A stretch of DNA of 58,725 nucleotides. It comes from Alphaproteobacteria bacterium. GTDB taxonomy: Bacteria; Pseudomonadota; Alphaproteobacteria; Puniceispirillales; Puniceispirillaceae. The DNA lies in contig JAAXKA010000182.1 in the NCBI GenBank assembly GCA_012269555.1, forward strand, positions 1 through 58,725, read 5' to 3'. The position numbers and the translations under genes were made by a program. Below the pieces are notes generated by a model that saw only the letters and a program-made list of their open reading frames with translations, had not been told where the DNA came from and did not search any database. How positions within the stretch are numbered: position 1 is the first letter of the stretch; each line of letters opens with the position of its first letter. This document shows, one piece after another, positions 11,330-20,094 of the stretch.

Positions 11330-12849
11330 TGTCTTACCTGATAGCTATATTTAGACTTCCTTATATCGGGCTTATTCTTGGGAGGGCAGGAGTCTTAGGC
11401 CATATTAGTAGACTTGCACCATTACCAGCATGGCAAAAATCACTCTTCAGCTTTGTTAACTTCCTTGTAGCTGGTCAAAATAGTCAGAAAAATGCAGGTG
11501 AAACACTTTGTCTTGCTTTGCAAAAATTAGGTCCTGTATTTATAAAATTTGGACAGGCATTATCCACACGTTCGGATTTACTTGGCCCAGATATCGCCCG
11601 CGGATTAGTAATGCTTCAAGATAGTATTCCTCCATTTCCATCCCAAATTGCCAAGAAAATAATTGAACGTGAAACAGGAAAAAAAATTGAAGAAATCTTT
11701 GTTTTCTTCAAAGATCAACCTGTAGCAGCCGCTTCAGTTGCGCAAGTACACAAAGCAAAACTTAATGATGGACGTGACGTAGCGGTAAAAATACTTCGCC
11801 CAAACATTCACAAACGCATGGCAAAAGATATAACTCTCTTTTATACACTTGCCAGAATAATGGAGTTTCTTGCTCCGCAACTTAAAAGATTACGTTTAGT
11901 TATAGCTGTGGAACAGTTTAAACAATTAACTGAACTTGAACTGGATATGCGGATGGAAGCCGCAGCAGGTGGTAAATTACGAGATAATCTGGCATCTGAT
12001 ACAGGTGTTCGAATTCCCTGGATAGAGCATAGTCTTACAAGTAAGCATGTTCTTGTTTGTGAATGGATTACAGGACTTAGAATTGATGACGCAAAAGGCC
12101 TTGTAGCCTCGGGCCATAAAATTGATGATATCACTAATAAAGCAGCAGCGAGCTTTTTTAACCAAGTATTCAGAGATGGATATTTTCATGCCGATATGCA
12201 TCCAGGAAATATATTTGTGACATCTGATGGAACCCTAGTGCCAATTGATTTTGGTATTATGGGGAGTCTTTTGCCGGAAGACAGATTTTTTTTAGGAAGT
12301 TTGCTTATAGCTCTACTGGAACGAGATTATGATAAAGTTGCAAGACTACATTATGATGCAGGCATGCTTCCAGAGGAGGTCTCTCTTTCATTATTTGCAC
12401 AAAATTTGAGAGCGCTCGTTGACCCAGTAATGGATAAACCTTTGGGTGAGATAGAGCTAAGTGAAGCCCTCGGTCAAATATTACAAATATCAGCTAGATT
12501 TGATATTTGCGTGCAGCCCCAGTTCAATCTACTTCAGAAAACAATGGTGATGGCTGAGGGTGTTGCACGCAACCTTAATCCCAAAGCAAATATGTGGCAT
12601 CTCGCAAAACCGCTTGCATCTGAATGGATTCAGTCTCAAACAGGGTTTTCATTGAAACTACAGGAATTCTTTTCAGATATTGAACGGATTGTTCGCACCC
12701 TCCCAAAGATTATAGATAAATATGAAAAGAGTGTAATAGAGAAAAATACTGAAAGAAATGAAAACAAAAAGTCTTTTTTCATGTCTAACCTAGGTTGGTT
12801 TCTTGGTGGCTTATCAATAAGTGTTGCTTTTTTTCTTGTTTACAGCTAA
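11329..12849 (+). CDS. ubiB: UbiB, atypical kinase-like protein for ubiquinone biosynthesis
   Basis: 506 residues from the ATG at 11329. ABC1/ADCK/UbiB fold with the KxGQ-type FIKFGQALSTR, the alanine-rich loop PVAAASVAQVHKA, the HADMHPGNIF catalytic loop and the DFGIMG metal-binding motif. The C terminus has a hydrophobic segment (about 485-505) that would anchor it in the inner membrane. It supports ubiquinone synthesis by ATPase activity. A GTG at 11314 could extend the frame by five codons, but the TAATG overlap with ubiE favours 11329. Confidence 0.96.
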   Translation: MSYLIAIFRLPYIGLILGRAGVLGHISRLAPLPAWQKSLFSFVNFLVAGQNSQKNAGETLCLALQKLGPVFIKFGQALSTRSDLLGPDIARGLVMLQDSIPPFPSQIAKKIIERETGKKIEEIFVFFKDQPVAAASVAQVHKAKLNDGRDVAVKILRPNIHKRMAKDITLFYTLARIMEFLAPQLKRLRLVIAVEQFKQLTELELDMRMEAAAGGKLRDNLASDTGVRIPWIEHSLTSKHVLVCEWITGLRIDDAKGLVASGHKIDDITNKAAASFFNQVFRDGYFHADMHPGNIFVTSDGTLVPIDFGIMGSLLPEDRFFLGSLLIALLERDYDKVARLHYDAGMLPEEVSLSLFAQNLRALVDPVMDKPLGEIELSEALGQILQISARFDICVQPQFNLLQKTMVMAEGVARNLNPKANMWHLAKPLASEWIQSQTGFSLKLQEFFSDIERIVRTLPKIIDKYEKSVIEKNTERNENKKSFFMSNLGWFLGGLSISVAFFLVYS

Positions 12850-12885
12850 TTTCAATTATGTGAAATATTCACCAATTTGTGAAAA

Positions 12886-14355
12886 ATGAGTTATCAGGAT
12901 AAATTAAACTATTTGATTAATGCTTTTGGAGGCGCTGATAATTTTCAAAAACTACTCGGTGTAGGTCCTAGTGCTTTAAGTAATTATAAAAGCCGAAAAC
13001 ATTTACCTTTGAACCAAGCAAAGAGATTATCTAAAATCGCTCCCCAGTTTGGTTTTAGTTTAGACCCACATAACCTGCTAATTAGTACTAGCGATAAAAA
13101 TAAAAAACCGGAAATATTACTTATTATAACTGGTGGGATTGCTGCATATAAAGCTCTTGAACTTATCAGACGATTACAAGATTTTGAATTCTCCATCACA
13201 GTGGTGATGACAGAAGCAGCCAAAAATTTTATAACACCTTTATCTGTATCTGCACTTACTGGAAATAAAGTTTACTCAAATTTATTTGATTTAACAGATG
13301 AGCAAGAAATGGGACATATCCAACTTGCTCGTAAGGCGGAATTAATTTTAATTGCTCCTGCAACGGCTAATTTTATCGGAAAAATAGCACATGGGCTTGC
13401 TGATGATCTTGCAAGCACGATATGTCTAGTAACAGACGCTCCTATTTTTGTTGCGCCTGCAATGAATCCACACATGTGGTCAAATATCGCAACTCAGGAA
13501 AACTGTACTACCCTGTTGAATAGGGGTGTTCGCTTCTTAGGTCCAGACAATGGCAATACCGCATGTGGGGAAATAGGTTCTGGTAGGTTTGCTGATACCT
13601 CGTTCATTGTTTCTGAGATACAAAAAACATTACACATTAAGCTAAACGAAAGAATAAGCATTAGCGATAAAAGCCAGCAAAAACCGTTGGACGGAATAAG
13701 AATTCTTATAACTGCAGGACCAACTTATGAGCCTATTGACCCCGTTAGGTTTATTGGAAACAGGTCATCTGGAAAGCAGGGATTTGCAATTGCAGATACC
13801 TGCGCTGCTGCCGGCGCATCAGTGTGTCTCATTTCAGGGCCAGTCAATTTAGAAGCGCCAAAAGACGTCCGCCTTATTTTGGTTGATACAGCAGAACAAA
13901 TGAAGAAAGCTTGTGAGAAAGAACTTGAAGTGGATTGTGTGGTTTGCGCAGCAGCTGTTTCTGATTGGCGCCCATTACAGGTCGAAAAGAGAAAAATCAA
14001 GAAATCTAATAAGAAAACACCTCAACTTGCGCTAACTAAAACACCAGACATTTTATCTTGGGTTGGATATCACAAATTAAGGCCAAGGCTTGTTATTGGA
14101 TTCGCAGCAGAGACGGAAAATCTCAAAATAAACGCCACTAACAAAAGAAAAAACAAAAATGCAGATTGGATTTTGGCAAATTCAGTTTTTCAGTCTGGTG
14201 TTTCTGTGTTCAATTCTGATAATAATGAAGTTTTTTTTGTTTCTAAAAATAATATGGAAGAATGGGGCACAAACAGTAAGGAAATGGTAGCACAAAAATT
14301 AACTGATAAGATTAGTGAATATTTTTCTGATAATCAAGAAAAGGAGGTTGTATGA
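12886..14355 (+). CDS. coaBC: HTH-CoaBC fusion: phosphopantothenoylcysteine decarboxylase / phosphopantothenate-cysteine ligase
   Basis: 489 residues, against about 400 for ordinary CoaBC. Residues 1-65 form an extra helical domain resembling a Cro/YdaS-type helix-turn-helix (AFGGADNFQKLLGVGPSALS, then NYKSRKHLP), joined by a polar linker (66-75) to CoaC. CoaC has ITGGIAAYKA (81-90), active-site H144, PAMNPHMW (191-198) and the C227 clamp. CoaB has ITAGPTYEPIDPVRF and GNRSSGKQG, then AAAVSDWRP. The enzyme makes 4'-phosphopantetheine on the way to CoA. No stop or frameshift separates the parts, and no ATG, GTG or TTG codon lies between the TTG of L42 and the CoaC domain, so a separate CoaC start is unlikely. 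Its stop overlaps the dut ATG (ATGA). Confidence 0.95.
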   Translation: MSYQDKLNYLINAFGGADNFQKLLGVGPSALSNYKSRKHLPLNQAKRLSKIAPQFGFSLDPHNLLISTSDKNKKPEILLIITGGIAAYKALELIRRLQDFEFSITVVMTEAAKNFITPLSVSALTGNKVYSNLFDLTDEQEMGHIQLARKAELILIAPATANFIGKIAHGLADDLASTICLVTDAPIFVAPAMNPHMWSNIATQENCTTLLNRGVRFLGPDNGNTACGEIGSGRFADTSFIVSEIQKTLHIKLNERISISDKSQQKPLDGIRILITAGPTYEPIDPVRFIGNRSSGKQGFAIADTCAAAGASVCLISGPVNLEAPKDVRLILVDTAEQMKKACEKELEVDCVVCAAAVSDWRPLQVEKRKIKKSNKKTPQLALTKTPDILSWVGYHKLRPRLVIGFAAETENLKINATNKRKNKNADWILANSVFQSGVSVFNSDNNEVFFVSKNNMEEWGTNSKEMVAQKLTDKISEYFSDNQEKEVV

Positions 14356-14801
14356 GCTCTTCCCTTAACGTTGATATTGAAATATTAGACCATGCAAGTG
14401 ACCTACCTATTCCTAAATATCAAACCGAAGGTGCTGCTGGTATGGATTTATATGCTGCACTTTCAAAGCCAATTGTATTAAGACCGCTTGAGAGAACTCT
14501 AATTCCAACGGGTTTAAAAATAAGCCTTCCAAAAAATTTAGAGGCTCAAGTACGTCCACGTTCTGGACTTGCCTACACACATGGTATATCGATATTAAAT
14601 TCACCTGGAACAATTGATAGCGACTATAGGGGTGAAATAAAAATTTTACTTATAAATTTAGGTCAGGATAAATTTGTTATTGAACATAGTTCCAGAATTG
14701 CGCAATTAATAATTGCCCCTATTATACAGGCAAAATTAAAAGTTGTATTAGCCCTTGATAAAACAAAAAGAGGACAAAAAGGTTTTGGTTCTACAGGGTA
14801 A
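14352..14801 (+). CDS. dut: dUTP diphosphatase
   Basis: 149 residues, normal length. All five trimeric dUTPase motifs are visible: AAGMDLYA, PRSGLA, LNSPGTIDSDYRGEI, SRIAQLII and RGQKGFGSTG. It hydrolyses dUTP to dUMP, which keeps uracil out of DNA and feeds dTMP synthesis. The ATG overlaps the coaBC stop by four bases and has AGGAGG upstream inside coaBC. The coaBC-dut pairing is widespread in proteobacteria. Confidence 0.98.
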   Translation: MSSSLNVDIEILDHASDLPIPKYQTEGAAGMDLYAALSKPIVLRPLERTLIPTGLKISLPKNLEAQVRPRSGLAYTHGISILNSPGTIDSDYRGEIKILLINLGQDKFVIEHSSRIAQLIIAPIIQAKLKVVLALDKTKRGQKGFGSTG

Positions 14802-14816
14802 AAGGCATAAAAATAA

Positions 14817-15596
14817 ATGAAGATAACCAATGCCCAACTCCACCGTTATGCACGCCAAGTAGTGATGACTGAAATTGATGAAGAAGGACAGCAAGCATTA
14901 TTATCTTCTAAAGTAGCAGTGCTAGGGGCAGGAGGCTTGGGCTCAGTTGTTATAGCAAATCTAGCGGCAGCTGGTGTTGGGGAGCTCATAATTTGTGACA
15001 ATGACATTATTGATTTAAGTAATCTAAACAGGCAGATTATTTACCGTGAGAGGGATGTTGGAAAACCAAAAACTGAAAGTGCAAAACGATTCGTTCAAGA
15101 TATCAATCCGGATGTTTCGGTAAAAATAATTCAACAAACGATGGAGAAGGAAACACTCAACGATATTTTATCTGATTGCAATTTACTAGTAGATTGTGCT
15201 GACCAATTCAGCACAAGGTTTGATGCCGCCAAAGCAGCTTTCAAAAATGAAATTCCACATATTTTTGGAGGTGCCGTTCGGTTTGATGGGCAAATGGCCT
15301 CTTTGATGGCAGGTGTGGAGGGTTATAGTAATTCACCCTGTTTCGCGTGTCTTTTTCCAAAAGATTTCGGTGCGGCACAAGCCTCAAATTGTGCACAAGC
15401 TGGTATCTTATCACCCATAACAGGATTAATCGGCAACTTACAATCTTTAGAAACAATAAAGTGGATTACAAGAGCTGGTGAAATGGCAATAAACAAACTA
15501 ATTTTATTCGACGGTTTTTCAAGCAACTTCAAATCCATTGAAACGACCAAACTTGATAACTGCGTTATTTGCTCGAAAAATGACAACTTAAAATAA
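14817..15596 (+). CDS. moeB: MoeB/ThiF/HesA-family sulfur-carrier adenylyltransferase
   Basis: 259 residues. E1-like Rossmann domain with GAGGLGS, the acidic CDNDIIDLSNLNRQ segment and two CxxC pairs (CFAC and CVIC) that bind zinc. Proteins of this family adenylate the C-terminal glycine of MoaD or ThiS for molybdopterin or thiamine synthesis. No moaD, moaE or thiS is in the window, so the partner cannot be settled; moeB is the conventional name in this operon position. It lies 15 bases after dut and converges on the dehydrogenase gene 14 bases beyond. Confidence 0.88.
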   Translation: MKITNAQLHRYARQVVMTEIDEEGQQALLSSKVAVLGAGGLGSVVIANLAAAGVGELIICDNDIIDLSNLNRQIIYRERDVGKPKTESAKRFVQDINPDVSVKIIQQTMEKETLNDILSDCNLLVDCADQFSTRFDAAKAAFKNEIPHIFGGAVRFDGQMASLMAGVEGYSNSPCFACLFPKDFGAAQASNCAQAGILSPITGLIGNLQSLETIKWITRAGEMAINKLILFDGFSSNFKSIETTKLDNCVICSKNDNLK

Positions 15597-15610
15597 CAAA
15601 TTTCTGCTAC

Positions 15611-16588
15611 TTATAGCATTGCTGGAACAACTCTGTCTGGCGGGGTATGACCATCTAAAAAAGTTTGAATATTTATGATCACTTTATCCCCCATTGCATG
15701 TCTGCCTTCAATTGTGGCAGAGCCTATATGTGGAAGTAATACTACATTTGGCAAATCAAAAAGTTCAGATTTCACAATTGGCTCATTTTCATATACATCT
15801 AAACCAGCTCCTGCAATTTTTTTCTGCTTTAATAACTCTATAAGTGCCAGCTCATCTATCACATCCCCTCTCCCAGTATTTACAAGATAAGAATGAGAAG
15901 ATAGAAGACTCAATCTATGCGCATTTAAAAGATGATGTGTTGCTGTTGTGCTTGGACAATTTACCGAAATAATATCCACACGAGGAAGCATTTGCTCAAC
16001 ATTCTCCCAATAAGTGGCCTCCAACTCTGCCTCTGTTGAGGGATGCACAGCTTTTCTATTATGATAATGAATAGACATTCCAAATGCTTTGGCTCTTCGT
16101 GCAATAGCTTGCCCTATCGAGCCCATTCCTATAATGCCTAGTCGTTTTCCATTTATACGGTGACCAAGCATCCCGGTTGGTGACCAGCCGTCCCATTGAC
16201 CAGAGCGAATTTTTGTATCTCCCTGGACAATTCGACGCGGCACTGCCAAAATAAGTGCCATAGCAACGTCTGCTGTATCCTCACTTAAAACACCTGGTGT
16301 GTTGGTAACAGTAATTCCCTTTTCACGCGCAGCATTAACATCAATATGGTCAACACCTGTTCCAAAAGAAGCTATAAGTCTTAACCGAGGACCCGCCTGT
16401 TCTATAATGGAGGAATTAAGGTTATCTGTAACTGTTGGGACAAGAACATCAGCTGTTTTTACTGCATCAATCAACTGGGCTTGGGTAAATGGTTGATCAA
16501 ACTCGTTTAATACAGCGTCAAATAGCTCTCGCATACGTGTCTCAACCGAATCTGGTAACCTACGCGTTAAGATAATTTTGGTCTTCAT
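15611..16588 (-). CDS. D-2-hydroxyacid dehydrogenase (glyoxylate/hydroxypyruvate reductase-like)
   Basis: 325 residues. NAD(P)-binding GIIGMGSIGQAIARRA, with catalytic Arg in NTGRGDVIDE, Glu in VYENEP and His in LLPHIGSAT. The family reduces 2-oxoacids such as glyoxylate or hydroxypyruvate, or oxidises the D-2-hydroxyacids. Exact substrate cannot be read from the sequence; the FGTGVDHIDV segment suggests a GhrB/GyaR-like enzyme. ATG at 16588, divergent from the SH3 protein gene 180 bases away. Confidence 0.92.
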   Translation of the reverse strand: MKTKIILTRRLPDSVETRMRELFDAVLNEFDQPFTQAQLIDAVKTADVLVPTVTDNLNSSIIEQAGPRLRLIASFGTGVDHIDVNAAREKGITVTNTPGVLSEDTADVAMALILAVPRRIVQGDTKIRSGQWDGWSPTGMLGHRINGKRLGIIGMGSIGQAIARRAKAFGMSIHYHNRKAVHPSTEAELEATYWENVEQMLPRVDIISVNCPSTTATHHLLNAHRLSLLSSHSYLVNTGRGDVIDELALIELLKQKKIAGAGLDVYENEPIVKSELFDLPNVVLLPHIGSATIEGRHAMGDKVIINIQTFLDGHTPPDRVVPAML

Positions 16589-16768
16589 CTTCCTTCAACC
16601 TTATTTGTTTTAACCCAATACAGAAGATACTCGCATTATAATGCACATTTCTGCTATACTAGTCCAAATGATATTTTTAAATTTAGCCCAGTTTAATAAC
16701 TTTAAATTTGGTTTATGCTTGCGTCCAGATTTATTTTTTTTGTATCGGAGGATGTTTAAAAAACTACT

Positions 16769-17365
16769 ATGCTTATAATCAAAAAAACTCATTATAATCG
16801 AAAACTCCTCATTAAACGAAAATGCAATCAATTGACTTTTAGATCAATTTTTATTTTCTTATACACGATAGTAGTTATGGCTATAATGGCGTCTGATGTG
16901 ATGAACATGAGCAATGTATTTGCTCAGGATATTCGATTAGTTGTGCGTGGTTCTGGATATGAAATTCCCAGATTTCTGTCGCTTAAATCTGAAGAAGCAA
17001 ATATGAGAGTTGGGCCAGGTAATGAATATCCGATTTTATGGACTTATAAACAGAAAGGGTTGCCGCTCAAAATAATTGCTGAATACGATGTGTGGAGAAA
17101 AGTTATTGACCATGATGAAGTAACTGGATGGATGCATTCCAAACTATTAACTGGACGAAGAACAGCCCTAATAACTGAGCGAGTAACAAAAATTTATAAA
17201 ACAAGTGAAGACAATTCTGAAATCGTAGGTTACGCTGAAAGAAATGTTATAATGGAATTACAATATTGCAAATCCCAATTCTGCAAAGTGGCTCATTCTG
17301 AATTAAAAGGTTGGATAAAACGAGACTCATTCTGGGGACTAATTGAAGATGAAAAACTGAATTGA
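16769..17365 (+). CDS. Secreted SH3b-domain protein
   Basis: 198 residues. A hydrophobic segment at about 27-40 followed by NVFAQD looks like a signal peptide. The mature part has two SH3-like units: the first with EEANMRVGPGNEYPILWTYK and DEVTGWMH, the second ending in LKGWIKRDSFWG. Bacterial SH3 domains of this type usually bind peptidoglycan or act as periplasmic scaffolds. I recall such genes beside hydroxyacid dehydrogenases in alphaproteobacteria. The start is uncertain: the ATG at 16769 gives a long, basic n-region and lacks a ribosome site at normal spacing; TTG at 16832 would give a standard signal peptide. Confidence 0.82.
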   Translation: MLIIKKTHYNRKLLIKRKCNQLTFRSIFIFLYTIVVMAIMASDVMNMSNVFAQDIRLVVRGSGYEIPRFLSLKSEEANMRVGPGNEYPILWTYKQKGLPLKIIAEYDVWRKVIDHDEVTGWMHSKLLTGRRTALITERVTKIYKTSEDNSEIVGYAERNVIMELQYCKSQFCKVAHSELKGWIKRDSFWGLIEDEKLN

Positions 17366-17442
17366 GCTATCTTTAAAAATAATTGCCTTTTTATTGAATA
17401 CAAAGCAAATAACTGCCCAAAAATGGTAAAAAAGGAACATTA

Positions 17443-17958
17443 ATGACAAAAAGCCAACAATCAAGTTATTCTTATGATGAATTAATTTTATGTGCAAAGG
17501 GGGAATTATTTGGTCCTGGAAATCCACAATTACCAATGCCCCCAATGCTTATGTGCAACAGAATTACTTCTATTTCAGATGACGGTGGTCAATTTAATAA
17601 GGGCCAAATTGAGGCTGAATTCGATATTCATCCAGACCTTTGGTTTTTTAAATGTCATTTTGAAAATGACCCAGTGATGCCAGGCTGCCTCGGCATGGAT
17701 GCACTATGGCAATTAGTGGGTTTCTATTTAGGTTGGGCAGGAGGACTTGGCAGAGGGCGTGCAATCTCTGTTGGACAAGTAAAATTTTCAGGGCAAATTT
17801 TGCCAGATGCTAAGATTCTTGCGTTTAGACTCCATATGAAACGGGTAATTTTGAGAAAACTTGTATTGGGTATAGCAGATGGTGAAGTATTGTGCGATGG
17901 AGAGTCAGTCTTCCAGGCAGAAGATATTCGTGTTGGGCTATTCGGATCGGGAGTATAA
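17443..17958 (+). CDS. fabA: 3-hydroxydecanoyl-ACP dehydratase/isomerase
   Basis: 171 residues, the usual FabA length. Catalytic H72 in [11 protein letters not shown] and D86 in CLGMDALWQ are present. FabA dehydrates 3-hydroxydecanoyl-ACP and isomerises trans-2- to cis-3-decenoyl-ACP, the branch point for unsaturated fatty acids, which FabB then elongates. AAGGAAC precedes the ATG. It leads fabA-fabB-fabI. In many alphaproteobacteria the iron regulator gene irr sits directly upstream; here only the SH3 protein does. Confidence 0.98.
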   Translation: MTKSQQSSYSYDELILCAKGELFGPGNPQLPMPPMLMCNRITSISDDGGQFNKGQIEAEFDIHPDLWFFKCHFENDPVMPGCLGMDALWQLVGFYLGWAGGLGRGRAISVGQVKFSGQILPDAKILAFRLHMKRVILRKLVLGIADGEVLCDGESVFQAEDIRVGLFGSGV

Positions 17959-17960
17959 TT

Positions 17961-19199
17961 ATGCGGAGAGTTGTAATTACAGGTATCGGTATTGTTTCAT
18001 CAATTGGAAATGATGTTGATGAAGTTACACAATCGTTAATAAACGGTGCTTCTGGAATTATAAGTGCTCCCGATTATGCCGAACTTGGATTTAGGTCACA
18101 AGTAAAAGGGGCTGTAAAGCTAGATGTTAGTGAACATATTGACAGGAAAAAAATGAGGTTTATGGGAGACGGATCTGCCTATGCAGTTTTGTCAATGGAA
18201 CAAGCAATTTTAGATTCTGGGCTGGAAGAAACAGATGTTTCTAACCCACGAACTGGCTTGATCGCTGGCTCTGGGGGGCCTTCGACGGCAAATGTCGTTA
18301 TTGCCGCAGATATTACAAGAGAAAAAGGGCCAAAACGAATTGGACCATATATGGTTCCAAGATGTATGTCGTCTACCGTATCTGCATGTATTGCTACTTT
18401 TTTTAAAATTAAAGGACTTAATTACTCTATAACTTCTGCCTGCTCAACCTCTGCACATTGTATAGCTGCGGGGACAGATTCTATTCGTTACGGAATGCAA
18501 GATATTGTTTTTGCAGGAGGCGGCGAAGAATTAGACTGGTCTTTATCTTCATTATTTGATGCAATGGGCGCAATGTCATCAAAATATAACGATACACCAC
18601 ATCTTGCAAGTAGAGCATATGATGCCGACAGAGATGGGTTTGTAATAGCCGGTGGTGGCGGTATGCTTGTATTAGAAGAATATGAACATGCAAAAGCAAG
18701 GGGGGCTAAAATTTATGCGGAAATTGTCGGATATGGAGCCAATTCTGATGGCTATGACATGGTTGCGCCTTCTGGAGAGGGGGCTGTAAGGTGCATGCAA
18801 TTAGCCTTAAAAGGTTTTAATGGTAATGGACTGCCTGGAGATGTCGTATATATTAATGCCCATGGTACATCTACACCAGCTGGTGACTCAAAAGAGCTTA
18901 TAGCCGTTAATGAAGTGTTTGGTCCTTTAAATAAATTACCTTATTTATCGTCAACAAAATCTTTAACAGGTCACTCACTTGGTGCTACAGGCGTGCAAGA
19001 ACTTATTTATACATTACTAATGATGAAAAATAATTTTATTGCTGCTTCTGCTAACATTAATACACCCGACCCAGAAATCGGAGAGTTGCCAGTAGTTACT
19101 GGACGGATAGATGATATCAATATAGACGTAGCGCTATCCAACTCTTTTGGCTTTGGCGGAACAAATGCCACTCTTGCTGTAGCTAGAGTTGTGGAGTAG
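17961..19199 (+). CDS. fabB: Beta-ketoacyl-ACP synthase I
   Basis: 412 residues from the ATG at 17961, two bases after fabA, with GGGAG upstream. An open frame starting at 17892 lies inside fabA and is not used. The Cys-His-His triad is present: C161 in [12 protein letters not shown], His in [11 protein letters not shown] and His in [11 protein letters not shown]. It elongates the cis-3-decenoyl-ACP made by FabA. Pairing with fabA argues for FabB rather than FabF. Confidence 0.97.
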   Translation: MRRVVITGIGIVSSIGNDVDEVTQSLINGASGIISAPDYAELGFRSQVKGAVKLDVSEHIDRKKMRFMGDGSAYAVLSMEQAILDSGLEETDVSNPRTGLIAGSGGPSTANVVIAADITREKGPKRIGPYMVPRCMSSTVSACIATFFKIKGLNYSITSACSTSAHCIAAGTDSIRYGMQDIVFAGGGEELDWSLSSLFDAMGAMSSKYNDTPHLASRAYDADRDGFVIAGGGGMLVLEEYEHAKARGAKIYAEIVGYGANSDGYDMVAPSGEGAVRCMQLALKGFNGNGLPGDVVYINAHGTSTPAGDSKELIAVNEVFGPLNKLPYLSSTKSLTGHSLGATGVQELIYTLLMMKNNFIAASANINTPDPEIGELPVVTGRIDDINIDVALSNSFGFGGTNATLAVARVVE

Positions 19200-19211
19200 G
19201 TTTTCAAAAAA

Positions 19212-19994
19212 ATGACTATTCTATCTGGCAAACGAGGATTAATAATGGGTGTCGCAAATGAAAATTCTGCTGCATGGGGAATAGCTAAGCAAGCCCATAA
19301 CCTTGGTGCAAAATTAGCGTTTACTTATCAGATACCAGCATTTGAGAAGCGACTTATACCATTAGCTAAAACAGTTGAAACAGACATCCTAATACCTTGT
19401 GATGTGAGCCAAAAAACATCAACAAAAACCGCAATGGAAAAATTATCAAAATATTGGACCAAGATTGATTTTGTGGTTCACGCTGTAGGGTTTTCAGATA
19501 AAAATGAATTGCGAGGTGCTTATTATAATACATCCAGAGAAAATTTTAAAAAAACAATGTTAATATCTGCATTTTCTTTTACGGAATTGGCAAAATCTTC
19601 TTTGCCAATAATGTCGAATGGTGGCTCTTTATTAACACTAAGTTATCTAGGAGGGGTAAGAACTACTCCAAATTACAATGTAATGGGTGTTGCAAAGGCT
19701 GCGCTAGAAGCATCTATTCGTTATTTGGCTGTAGATCTTGGCAAGCATAACATTAGAGTAAATGGCCTTTCCGCCGGACCAATGAAAACTCTTGCTGGCG
19801 CAGCAATTAGTGGGGCGCGCGGAATTTTTCGTCATAGTGAAAACAATGCGCCGTTAGGAAGAAATCCTGATATATATGAGGTAGGAAAAGCAGGCTGTTA
19901 CTTGATTTCTGATCTTTCAAGTGGGGTGACAGGAGAAATTCATTACGTAGATGGTGGCTTTAATAACGTCGGGGTAGCAGCATCCGACGTATAA
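19212..19994 (+). CDS. fabI: Enoyl-ACP reductase (NADH)
   Basis: 260 residues, divergent SDR fold. GVANENSAAWGIAKQA is the FabI cofactor-binding start; SYLGGVRTTPNYNVMGVAKA holds the Tyr-(x)-Tyr-Lys catalytic set; VNGLSAGPMKTLAGAAI is the substrate loop. It carries out the last reduction of each fatty acid elongation cycle and is the target of triclosan-like inhibitors. It lies 12 bases after fabB. Confidence 0.97.
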   Translation: MTILSGKRGLIMGVANENSAAWGIAKQAHNLGAKLAFTYQIPAFEKRLIPLAKTVETDILIPCDVSQKTSTKTAMEKLSKYWTKIDFVVHAVGFSDKNELRGAYYNTSRENFKKTMLISAFSFTELAKSSLPIMSNGGSLLTLSYLGGVRTTPNYNVMGVAKAALEASIRYLAVDLGKHNIRVNGLSAGPMKTLAGAAISGARGIFRHSENNAPLGRNPDIYEVGKAGCYLISDLSSGVTGEIHYVDGGFNNVGVAASDV

Positions 19995-20094
19995 TAAATA
20001 GAAACTTTAATACTTTTCTTAATTCATAGATATATCAGGTTTTAAACTATCCCAATTTTTACCAACTCTTTTTTGAGACCTCTGATTTACAACG

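Noticed and set aside
16610-16831. 73-codon minus-strand open frame between the dehydrogenase and SH3 genes
   Set aside because: It overlaps the SH3 gene start, is Lys/Asn-rich without recognisable motifs and would fill the divergent promoter region.
17892-17960. Longer N terminus for FabB starting inside fabA
   Set aside because: FabB proteins begin at [10 protein letters not shown]; the ATG at 17961 has a proper ribosome site two bases after the fabA stop.
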